From the NCBI GenBank assembly GCA_900291925.1, contig UWYS01000001.1, forward strand, positions 1,488,001 through 1,552,000: DNA of 64,000 nt, written 5' to 3'. Shown piece after piece: positions 1 through 9,742 of the stretch (positions are counted from its first letter, which is position 1; every line of letters begins with the position of its first letter). Both the position numbers and the translations under genes were made by a program. The notes under the pieces are model-generated. The model saw only the letters and a program-made list of their open reading frames with translations, was not told the DNA's origin and ran no database searches. The stretch is from Thecaphora thlaspeos. Its lineage: Eukaryota; Basidiomycota; Ustilaginomycetes; Urocystidales; Glomosporiaceae.

Positions 1-302
1 ATGCCAGGCCTCCCTGGCTCAGCCTCTGGCTCGACAGAGCAGACCGACCGGCAATCTCTAAAGGAATGATGGTGCTGGTGCGGCGCAGCAGGAGCCGGCG
101 TGAGGGCCGTCGGCGAGAGCAGTGAGTGGGGCACCTGTGGGGCGTGTGGGCTGCTGAGTCAAGGGGCCCCGGGGCGTGGAGCGCGGGGCGCGGGGCGCGT
201 TCGGCATTCTCTGCAGTGAAAAGTGTGCTGTCGCTGCGAGCAAAGGGACACGACGACGATGGAGGTGGGGCTCGATGGCAAAGGGGATCTGGCCGCATAC
301 AC

Positions 303-335
303 GTACTGTATGTACAGTACAGTACAGTACAGTAC
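303..335. repeat. GTACAGTAC tandem tract
   Basis: Overlapping copies of the near-palindrome GTACAGTAC/GTACTGTA form a short tandem run, with another copy at 424-436. The same core recurs in other non-coding parts of the window (see findings). Function is unknown. Confidence 0.8.
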
Positions 336-689
336 GACGTCGTGCAAAGCAGGACGCATCCATCCGCCTAGCGAGTTCGTGTCGCAGCCTGTTGCCCAAG
401 CGCGACCTCAGGGTCAGATCAGATACAGTACAGTACACAGGCCCGCGCTTTGTGGGGCAGCCAAAGGGGTGCAGACAAAAAGGGCCAAAGGTACGCCACC
501 TCCCAGCACCACAAAGGAGCTAGAGTACTGTAGTGAGATGACCGGCACCGTTCGGCCTTGTAAGGGTAGCCATCCGAGACGCAGAGTAGTCAGACCTCGT
601 CGCCCCCCTACGCCCCGCCCTCGGTGATTCCGGCTCGGCCCGATTCCATTCTTGTGGCCATCGCTTGTTCCCCGAGTAGTAGTTGGTTG

Positions 690-713
690 AGTAGTAGTAG
701 TAGTAGTAGTAGT
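690..713. repeat. AGT trinucleotide microsatellite
   Basis: Simple AGT/TAG repeat of about eight units in non-coding DNA, directly followed by a GTACTG motif. Confidence 0.9.
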
Positions 714-1720
714 GTACTGCACTCTGTAGCATCGTCCCGTCTGGCCCAGCGGCGATCCCCGCACAGCGGCGCACGCTCGACTGCACGTGCAAGCGCGATG
801 ACACGAGACGATGCAGCGGCCACACCCTGCCCCTTGTTCCTGCAAGGGATCAGGGTGCGTAGCTCAGAGGCGCGGCAAGCATCCCCGCCGCGGCCCAGCG
901 ACCAACCAAACGACGCAACGGAGAAAATAACCATAATGGTCCAGCGCCGCCAACTCCGCATACGGAACCGAGATCCCCGAACCGCACCGCCGAACCAAAG
1001 GGGCTCACTCGAGAAGAGATGGCCGCAAACATCGTCTTTAGCGGCGTGTCCCCCGCCCCCCCGGGCTTCCGCTCAGCTCAACAGCAGCGGAGGTAAGTCT
1101 AGTACGTAGGACAGGCAAGCCGGATGGTCTACAGGGCAGTACAATACTGAGAGTCGCACTTCGCCAAGTGTAGTAAGTACAAGAGTCCCTGAAGCAAAGG
1201 GTCGGAGCAGGCGCAGCGAAGCGCGGCCCAGCCGATGCTCGACAAGAGACCGTCGTAGCTGCCATGCGGAGAGATCTGTCTTTGCCGGCTCAGCGCCTCC
1301 GTTTTGACTGCCCTCGCGCTGCAAGACCGCCGAGAGGGTGTCCGCTACATACCTCTCCTACACCGTGCAACGCGTCGCCGTCTGAGTGTAAGTATATACA
1401 GTAGCAGCGCCCTCTCAGAGTATTACTCCGGGATGCAGCTGTACGGAGAAATGTTTGAGGGCCGCGGCCAGCACCCTGGCTTTCTCGCTCCCTTGGCCGA
1501 CGGGCGACTTTCCCGCTTCTTGCCCCTGTTGAGCGTGCGCGCGCGAGCGGACGTTCCGGCAGTCTCCATTCGCCTGCCAAGAGCAGAGTCGGAGAATTGG
1601 GTAGCTTGGCGATCGACCTCACGCTGCTGAGCACTTGCGCCTAGCCGCTGTGAGCGGGTCGGATCCGCCGTGTCCGGGGATAAAACAGCGAGCCACGAGG
1701 GTCCCTGGACTGTCCCGCTA

Positions 1721-2305
1721 TTAGGCCTTGCTGCAGAGAAACGTCCTGAGAGCATCAACCGCCTTATATCTGTGCGAGAGTGAGTTCTTCTGAGCAGGCT
1801 CCATCTCTGCGTAGGTGAGGCCGGTCCCCTTGATTTCGAGGATGGGGTCCCAGCCGAACCTGTTGTCGCCGCGAGCCGGAACGATCGTACCTTCCGTCCT
1901 GCCTTCGAAGAGGAGGACCTCCTGTCCCGGACCCTCGCAGTAGGCAAACGTGCAGAGGGCGGTGGCGGTGCGGTCGGAGAAGCCGTCGAGCATCGAGTTA
2001 AGGCCGGCGTGTCCGACGCCCTTCATAAAGTCTTTGACATAGGGTCCGGGAAGGCCATTGAGGGCGCTGAAGCAGAGCGCCGTGTCTTCGGTGATGCAAG
2101 GACCATTGAGAGCGGCGGCGGCGGCCGAGCACTTCGCTCTCGCAACGTCCTGGGTGGTGCCCTGGATCTCAGGCAGGTCGAGATCGCGGTTGACGAGGTC
2201 GTAGGCAAAGTTGGGTGACGAGGCGAGGATCTGCTTTACCTCCCGTAGCTTGTTGGCATTGCCAGTGACGAACGTGAGCGTGGCTCTCTGCGCTTGGGCG
2301 CTCAT
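1721..2305 (-). CDS. HAM1: ITP/XTP pyrophosphatase (HAM1 family)
   Basis: Inosine triphosphate pyrophosphatase, which removes non-canonical purine triphosphates (ITP, dITP, XTP) by releasing pyrophosphate and so keeps the nucleotide pool clean. The protein has 194 residues, typical for the family, and is one uninterrupted exon. The N-terminal [12 protein letters not shown] motif, the central ITEDTALCF stretch and the C-terminal [10 protein letters not shown] substrate-recognition motif are all visible. The ORF is open 98 codons further upstream, but the ATG at 2303-2305 (MSAQAQ) places TGNxNK at the usual distance from the N terminus. It lies head to head with the BIG1-like gene, about 380 bases between starts. 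Probably cytosolic. Confidence 0.95.
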   Translation of the reverse strand: MSAQAQRATLTFVTGNANKLREVKQILASSPNFAYDLVNRDLDLPEIQGTTQDVARAKCSAAAAALNGPCITEDTALCFSALNGLPGPYVKDFMKGVGHAGLNSMLDGFSDRTATALCTFAYCEGPGQEVLLFEGRTEGTIVPARGDNRFGWDPILEIKGTGLTYAEMEPAQKNSLSHRYKAVDALRTFLCSKA

Positions 2306-2688
2306 TGTGGAGGAGCGAGGAGGAGGTGGAGGAGAAAGGGGGCCAGGTCGGTGCTGTATGTGAGTGTCGGACGAGGACGAGATCTCGCCTGAGGTGTTCG
2401 TGGAGAGACAGGCTCCTTTCTTCTTGGGCCACCAGGCCAAAGACCAGAGGCGGCACCGAAATTGCTGAATCGGAACCTGAAGCGAATGTTTACTCGCGCG
2501 ATAGTGGCGCGCGGTCAGGTCATAGGCCGCCAGCCGCGCCGCCGCCCCTGAGCTTTGGACGGCGCACGGATGCAGCGGTAGGTCAATCGGACACCCCATC
2601 GTCCCCTCTCGCTATCCGCCCTTTCCACTTCTCACTTCATCTCCGTTACCTTGCTCTCGCACTACTGCCACTCCACCACTTCGTCTCA
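2306..2688. promoter_or_regulatory. Shared divergent promoter region
   Basis: About 380 bases between the ATG of the ITP pyrophosphatase (minus) and the ATG of the BIG1-like gene (plus). It is pyrimidine-rich towards the plus-strand start. No defined factor site was recognised, so a bidirectional promoter is inferred from geometry only. Confidence 0.5.
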
Positions 2689-3738
2689 ATGAAGGCCATT
2701 ATCCTCTCCGCCCTCAGCATCGGCCTCCTCGTATCGCTCAACCAGGTCAGCGCAGGCCGCAGCCCGGTGCTGGCCTTCAGCTCGTCTCACGCCGGTTCCG
2801 ACCTCCTCCCCGTGCTCGGTCCTTCGTCGTCGCTTTCCGCCTTCACCTCGCAGCTCTTCTCTTCCTCCGATGCGCGGCCCGCGGAGGTCTGCACCCTCGA
2901 CGCCCTCGTCGTCGTGGCCGCCGACGCCCTCGACCGTTCGACGTTCGCAAGCCTACGACACTCCTCGCCCTCCTTGAGGCAGCGCGCTCTCGGCGCTCCG
3001 GCACAGCTCACCTTTGATGTCGTCGACGGTGCTAGTGTGAAATTTGAGCAGCAGCTAAAGGAACAGCTGGAGAGCGCCTGTGGCGGTCACGCCGGACTTG
3101 TCGAGCTAGGCCTCGAAGACCATATCCGTGGAGGCGAGCTTGGTCAGCGGGCCGTTGTGTCGGTCCGGGTGCAAGACCTCAACACTCAAGGTTAGTCGAT
3201 CCGTCTTCATTGAGCAAATGAGGACGTCTGCCGCTGCATCCGGCTAACACGCAAACAAGCTTGCCTTGACTCTCACCTCACCTCACAGAGGAGTCGCTTC
3301 TCAGAACGCTGTCCGAGATCGACGAGGCCTACCCGCGCAGCCTGGTCATCATTGCACCCACCAGCGATCGTCACCTTTTCAAGCGTCAATTCTCGACCCT
3401 CGACGACTTCGTCGCGTCGCAAAAGGACGACAAGAATGGAAGCTGGACGGAGCCCGAAGGCAGCATCTTTGCGCGCTACCAGGTGAGCCGCTCTGCTTTC
3501 GTTGCCCCTTGTGTCACCGGACGTATCCATGCTGACACCACTGCGAGTTGCCTCTCACCTTACATCTTTACGATGCCGACAGCTCTTCTCCACGGCCCAG
3601 ATCCTCATCCTCCTCATCGTCTTTGGCATCCTTGTCCCGGCGACGTTCATCGTCATCGATCAGCTGGCCACCGTCCAGGTGCCAGACCAGATCGGCGTCA
3701 GGAAGGACCCTATCACCGGCGACAAGAAGAGTCAGTAA
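2689..3738 (+). CDS. BIG1/Voa1-like ER membrane protein (3 exons)
   Basis: Exons 2689-3190, 3289-3482 and 3583-3738 join in frame to 283 residues. An N-terminal signal peptide (MKAIILSALSIGLLV) precedes a lumenal domain of about 215 residues. A single C-terminal membrane segment (ILILLIVFGILVPATFIVI) and a short charged tail follow. This architecture and the tail fit the fungal BIG1/Voa1 group related to V-ATPase accessory subunit Ac45. Family members are ER proteins linked to V-ATPase assembly and beta-1,6-glucan synthesis. Both introns are about 100 bases with GT-AG ends. The family call rests on the C-terminal TM region; the lumenal part is divergent. Confidence 0.75.
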
Positions 3739-4288
3739 AGATTGACGGCGGTGCAAGCGCTATGTTCCGCCTGGATTGAGGGATTCAGGAGTCCCGCGGG
3801 AGGGCGCTGTCCGTTGAGCATGCATCCCGAGGCGGAATATCAATGTTGGTCTCTTCAATGGAATGGCAAAAGCTCCTTTTCACCTCCACTGATGGACATC
3901 CCATGCAGGCATTGAAAAGGCAGAGGGATTCGTTCGTGGCAACGGTGAGAGACCGAAAAGAGGCAGACGCCGGTTTAGGTGATTCGAGCAGTCTCGAACG
4001 TAGGTAAGCACCCGGCGCGCGGGGACGTTTTTTGCAGCGGCGGTTAACTTCTGTGGAACGCCTTCAGAGGGGCAGTTGCGACCATCTACTCCTTGTCATC
4101 TCAAGCGCCAACGCACAGGTCAACATGCGCTAGATACCTCACGGTACCAATGTCGGGTAGGATCCGCGCAAGAGAGTAAAACGGAGAAAGCAAAATCGAA
4201 TGCGATGGTCCATGAGTGGGGAAAAGAGACAGTGTATGGGCCTTGCGACCGCTACGACAACGAGAGAGAGGGAGAAAGAGGGAGAGAA

Positions 4289-4345
<57 letters not shown>

Positions 4346-4622
4346 TGGTGCGAGAGAAAGGGAACGAACGACGAATACAGGACGGGGAGAGAGGACAAGA
4401 GGGAGCCACCTCGGACCTAGAGTTGAGTCTGGTCCGGTGCAGTGGCTACAGTGGTACGAATCCGAACGAAAGGGGAATGGGAACCGGAATAGTGGTGGAG
4501 AGGCAGAGGCAACCCGACGCAGGACGTGCAGGACGATGCCTGGCTAAGGAATTAGTGCTGGACTGAGGACGGGGAAGCCGTTGTAGGCAGAGAAGGAAGG
4601 TGAAAGGGGTGGAAAGGAGAGC
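3739..4622. other. Convergent intergenic region with GA microsatellite
   Basis: 3' flanks of the BIG1-like gene and the Ser/Gly-rich gene. Apart from purine-rich DNA (about 4260-4400) there is no coding signal; GA-repeat translations such as RERERE are artefacts. Confidence 0.7.
4292..4340. repeat. GA dinucleotide microsatellite
   Basis: About 24 uninterrupted AG units inside a longer purine tract, just downstream of the Ser/Gly-rich secreted-protein gene. Confidence 0.95.
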
Positions 4623-6549
4623 CTACGACTGGCAAGGGGCGAGGCAGAAGCCACTGGAGTTGATCGACGAGAAGGTGCGCTCCTCGAACTCCGATCGCCT
4701 GGCCTTGTAAACGCCAGCGCCACCGCCGACGCCAGCACCACCGCCGATGCCAACACCGCCACCGTGTCCGCCACCGTGTCCGCCACCGAGTCCGATGCCG
4801 CCACCGACCGACATCTTGGAGAAGCAGCTGTCGTAGAAGGTGCAAGTGTATCCCTGGTTACCAAAGAGCAGGCCGAACGTCCTCTTGTCGTGGCGGCGAC
4901 TTCCAGCGACCTGGTCGCGCTTCAGGTGAAGTCCGGCAGGCTTCGAGGCAGTGACGAACTTGCATCCATCCTTCTTCTGGCAGAGCGAGACGCACTCCGA
5001 CTTGGACTTGGCGAACGCAGTGCCGAGCTTCTTGCTCTTCTTGACAGTTTGCTTGCCGAAGAGGTTGCCGAGCAACGACAGCTCCGACATGTCCATATTG
5101 GTCTGGGTGAAGATTTCGCAGATGCTGCCAGAGCCCGAGCCCGAGTCTCCAGCTGAGCCTCCAATCGATCCGCCAGCAGAACCGCCAACAGAACCGCCCG
5201 CAGAACCGCCGATCGAGCCGCCAGTGGAGCCTCCGATCGAGCCAGAGCTGTCCCCCTCGTCGCAATCGTCAGAAGAGCCCGAACCCGAACCACCGATCGA
5301 GCCCGAACCAGAGCCGCCAGAGGAGATGCCGCCGGAGGTCGAGCCACCAACGGAACCGGAGCCGCCGATCGAGCCCGAACCAGAGCCGCCGCTGGATGCC
5401 GATTCGCCGGAGGAGTTGCTACCAGGAGTCTTGGGGACCGAGGGACTGTTGGAGCCCGAGCCGGGCGTTGTGGGCTTGCCTGTAGCGCCTCCGTTGGCGG
5501 CGCCAGGCTTGTCATCTTCGTCACAGTCATCGTCGTGGTCTGCGCTTCCGCCACCGGTGTGTCCAGAGGCAGAGGCAGAGCCAGTGTTGGAGCCGGAGTG
5601 TATGCCCGAACTCGAGCCCGAACTCGAGCCCTTGCCACCGTGGGCGCCGCCTTTGGCGGTAGTGGTGTTGGTGCTGCTGTTGTGCGAGTCGGAGCCGCTG
5701 TTCGACTTGCTGCTGTGGTTCTGCTGGCTCTGCTGGCCCGACGAGTTGTTCGAGCTGCTGTTGGTGTCCTTGGTCGAGTGTGACGAGGTGCTGCCGCTGC
5801 CTTTGCCGCTGCCCTTGCCGCTACCCTTGCCGCCGCTGTGCGACGAAGTCGACGACGATTCCGAGTGGCTATTGCTGCTGTTGGACGAGTGGCTGCTGCT
5901 CGAAGAGTCGTGCGAGCTCTGGGAGTGGTGCGAGTTGTGGCTGTCGCTCGACGTGGTGGTAGTCGAGGTGGAGCCACCCTTGCCACCCTTTCCGCTGTTG
6001 GAACCGCCGCTCTTGGGGCTCTTGGGGCTCTGGTGACTCTTATTGGGGACGTAGGACGACGGACTGTTGGATCCGCCCGTGGTAGGGCTGTCGGTGCAGG
6101 ACTCGATGGTGGCGCCGCCGGCGGTGGCACCGACGGAGCCTAGAGGGACCATCTGAGCCTGCTGGCTGTAGGGAACCTCGTCGGTGTCGGCGCAACTGTC
6201 ACAATGAGAGTGATGGGGATGAGGAAGAGAGTAATCGCGTCAGAAACATGCAATCTTCAGATGGACCGTCGCCGTCGCCAGGTGTCGACGCGTCCGGTGG
6301 ACAGGCGAGAGCACCTGATATTCACGGGGAGAAGGTCCTCTTGACGAGCTCGTAATTTTCGTGCTCGACGATCTCCTTGCGCCTGTACAGGGTTGGGGGG
6401 ACGCAGAAGGTGCGCTTGTCGAGGTGGGTACCGTCAGCCAGGTCCATGAGCTGGTCGAGGGTGAGAGCCTGAGGCGAAACCTTGACGGCGTTGGTCAGCG
6501 CGCCGAGCGCAACGGCTGCGACGACAAAGTTGGTGGAGACGGAGACCAT
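4623..6549 (-). CDS. Secreted Ser/Gly-repeat protein with Kex2-type sites (2 exons)
   Basis: Exons 6549-6326 and 6195-4623 (intron GTGAAT...ACAG) encode 598 residues. A signal peptide (about 1-20) is followed by two dibasic sites: DKR-TF (45-46) and VKR-TF (70-71). Next come a long Ser/Asn/His/Thr-rich stretch, an array of GGSGSGSIGG-like Ser/Gly repeats with DDCDE clusters, a Cys-containing region (SECVSLCQKKDGCKF ... GYTCTFYDSCF) and a Gly-rich tail. DKR-TF recurs inside the Cys region and EERTF lies near the C terminus. The Cys spacing vaguely recalls PAN/apple folds. Likely a cell-wall or matrix protein processed by Kex2 in the Golgi; the exact function is unknown. Splice phase joins cleanly (FSP-CADTDE). 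Confidence 0.8.
5140..5480 (-). repeat. Coding Ser/Gly minisatellite
   Basis: Degenerate tandem coding repeats for GGSxGG/GSGSIGG units inside the secreted Ser/Gly protein. In nucleotides these are imperfect copies of units such as GAGCCGCCGATCG. Such tracts change length easily. Confidence 0.8.
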
Positions 6550-6687
6550 CCTGAGAGAGCGCTTTGGGAATGAGTGTAAATGTTTGACGGAGACTTTGTC
6601 AAGGTGTTGGTCACCGGGACCAGGTGATGAGAGTCTGGGTGATGGCCGACCGCCGGAGTAGAGTGAATAATAAATGAACGCCGAGAG

Positions 6688-6725
<38 letters not shown>

Positions 6726-9700
6726 CACAACAGGGGAGGGAACAGGGAAGAGGGAGTGACTGGATGAAGGACGAAAGCATAGAAGACGCACCGCTCGAGC
6801 CTTTTGTATCTCTCAGCACACGGAGGGTCTCCTTGTGGGACGTGGCTGGGAGAGAGCGGCCGGAGCGGCGGCGCCGACGAGCTTAGCTGGTAACCGCCGC
6901 AATTCGACGGGACGGTGAGCCGCCGTCTCCGCGCGTACTGGAGCCGGACGCCGTTCGGTCCCCAAGATGCTCGTCTGCTCTCAGATGGAGGTTCTGCGCA
7001 GCCTGACCTCCGGTGGGGGTCGCTGGAATCATGCTTCCTGCAGGTCTTGCGGAGATTGGTTGGACGGGGCAGAGCATGAAGGCAAGTGGCCAGAACACTG
7101 CTGGAGCTTGGTGGGCAGCTCGACGCCGGTTGCGCTTTGACCCTGCGTACGGGAAGGTACCAGCTGGCATCCGCCGAGAGCACACTAGAGTGTATCGTAC
7201 GCACACGCCCTGTGTCTTAAGCTGGAACCTACGTGGCTCGTCCGGCGAAACGAGGCTCCCCAGTTCATCGATGTTGCCGCGACGAGGGCTGTGAGGTCTG
7301 CAATGGAATTTTGGAACGCTTCCTCTGCTCCAATGCTCTGCGACTACGACTTGGTCTCCGCTGTATCATTGCCGTCTCTGGCTGCGTAAGTGGAAGGACG
7401 CTTGGGGCGCCCCTTAGCGTTCGAATCGCGATGCGCAACATCAATTAATCTCGATGGGCTTCTGCCTCGTCGTCGTGGGTGGCTGTCTCCTACGCGCTTC
7501 AAAATTAATGGCATATACATAGCGCAGACGAGCCATACCGGGTTCGTTACGGTTGCCGAAGTGGTTGCCGTTGAGCTTGGTCTGGACAACCTGCTAGGTA
7601 GCTACGCCTTTCCTAGCGGCTGCGGGATATCGCGACGGTGGGCGCTATATGAAGGGTGCCCCGCATACGACGATCGAGTGGCAATCGAGCCGAGTGACTT
7701 TCATGTGTGACGATTGCGACCACTTGGCTAGCTTCTCCTTCTACGGCTTCTAGCAGCGCTGGAGGGCATTCTAATTGGCTCGAAATCGACTAGCAGCCGT
7801 AGCGCTGGCTAGATGGCTGGGGTCCGGCACTAGTGCAAGATGGTGTCGTGTCGTTCCTGTTCGGCCTAGTTGGCCTGCTGGAGCTTCTAATGGTGAAACA
7901 TTGGCTGAAAGGCTTATACTGCTGTACCAACTTGTAAGTGCGGCTCAGTAGATCGTATGTAAGAGAGAAGGTTACAAAGAAGGCGCGAGCGCAGATATAT
8001 TGGGGGCGGCCCGCCGTGGCAAGGCTCGCTGAAGCTCTGCTTCCCCTGCGGGCGCTTAGTAATGTACATATATATGTACGTTGCAGGCAGACCGGACTTG
8101 AATTTCACTCTAACAGGTCAAACCGCAGCTTGTCTATGTACTGCTGTACGTTGAGAGGGCTGAGCGCGGCATAAGTCACTAGCGTATGTACTGAACTGAT
8201 GTATGTACGTAGCGTAAGACTTTATGCACCGAAGAGCAACATCGTCGCTGCTGGAAGAAGGCAAGCCAACGTGCTTCTAGCCGTCGCTGCTGGACGTTGC
8301 GTCCTTGTCTTCAGCATTACTCCTGCCATGGCATTCCCCCTCTCTACCCTGCCTTGGCCAGAGAGGAGCGCTTCCATCTCGCTTCCGCGGCACGGGGGGC
8401 GTGTGTTTCCGTCTGCATGCATACAGAGACGCCGCCAACGCCTGTCTGTACAGTACATACATAAGAGGTCTTCGGTTCGATGCCCGCCATCCACCGCCAC
8501 GACAACACGATCCCCAGCCCCTCCGTGACACTGGCAACACCGCGGCCGGACGTAAGCTACGCCGCTGCAAGCCTACAGAGAGTGATGGTTGTCCTCGACC
8601 CTGCTCGCGCTCACAGTTACCTCTCAGCAACTGGTGTGGCGTGGAGGCAAATTTCCTTATACGGCTGAAGCACCCTTGCCGATCCGTTGGTTCGTTAAGG
8701 ACAGACGGCGTTCGTCAATCATTACTTGGTTTCACCTCACCTTTCTCGAGTACGTACATACCGTGCTGTGTAGAAGCAGTACGTACGCCAGCCAAGTCAG
8801 CTGAACAGATATCCTCTCGCTGTGACGACTTTCAGCTGGGCGTTTCATGGCGGCTGAACTCTCCGGAGTTCCGGCGACTGTTGCTGACAAGGCGTTGTTA
8901 GGCGCCCGTCTCGCCGTATCAACCCGAAGTACGGCGGCGTTGATGGCACTCGCATCGGTCTTTCGGCATACACGGGCTGAGCAAAGCAGATTCACCATCC
9001 GTGCCAACTCCGGACGACGGCGCCGAAGCATGACAGCAAAGAGAGTGAGAAGAGGCAATCTGGTGACCCACCGAAGACCGATTCCCTCTCTACCATGGTG
9101 TTCTCGTCCCGTCGACGCAGATGTTTGGGAAGAACATCTCTCGAGAAGCGCTCACATCATCGGGGTTTGGAATGATATGTAGGAGCTAAACTAGCGGCAG
9201 AGTCCGGACTACTGTATGAGAACCAGCAGGTACTGTAGAGGATGCTACCTGCTGTATCGGAGCCTAACGGCCGGTATTCGCACTGACCCCTACCCGCCCC
9301 TGCAGGTACAGGGACCCGGTGTGCTTTCGCTTAGCACCTGGCAATGGCCGCTCGGGACCTGCCTCGCGCTCGTATCCGCTCGGTTCTATGGTAGTCTTGA
9401 GTGGAGGTGGCTTGCCTCTCGGGACTCCGTCCCTACGGTACCATTAGCGTCAAGGCAGCATGCTTCGTTTGCCACCATCCCGACAGGCTAGAAGCTACGA
9501 CGCAGTCTTCGCGACAGACGGTTCTCTTTTGATCTGGCTCGAAAGGAGAGGATGCGAGTGGTGTGGACAGGGCTTCTTTCACGGTCTAGGAGCAGTAAGC
9601 AGTCCTAGACTTTCGACCCACGACCCGTTGGATCCATACAGGCCAACGATACGGTGACCTCGTTCCGGCTCTGCGTGCAAGGAGACCGCCACGTCACGGC

Positions 9701-9742
9701 CCGGTCAGCGTTCCGACACGGTATTCGAAAGACCATCAAGCG
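6550..9742. other. Long gene-poor region
   Basis: About 3.2 kb without a convincing gene on either strand. The ORFs present are short and lack recognisable motifs. The 6550-6830 part is the promoter/5' leader of the secreted Ser/Gly gene, with a GT/GA microsatellite at about 6690-6722. Many GTAC-containing motifs lie at 8150-8460 and 8745-8790. The base composition looks less GC-rich than neighbouring coding DNA. A decayed gene or transposon that I could not recognise is possible. Confidence 0.55.

Larger units (their letters stand above)
1..1720. other. Intergenic, no gene recognised
   Basis: No ORF here reads like a conserved protein on either strand. The stretch holds a run of overlapping GTACAGTAC units at about 303-335, a second copy at 424-436, and an AGT trinucleotide repeat at about 690-713. 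The right end is the 3' flank of the ITP pyrophosphatase gene. Confidence 0.6.

Noticed and set aside
4076..4566. Several ORFs encoding RERERE or SLSLSL
   Set aside because: Translations of the GA microsatellite.
4950..6036. 361-codon plus-strand ORF rich in PEPEPP repeats
   Set aside because: Exact antisense shadow of the Ser/Gly repeats; no start context or splice support.
8461..8490. GGTTCGATGCC resembling a tRNA B box
   Set aside because: No matching A box at the right distance and no acceptor stem could be drawn.
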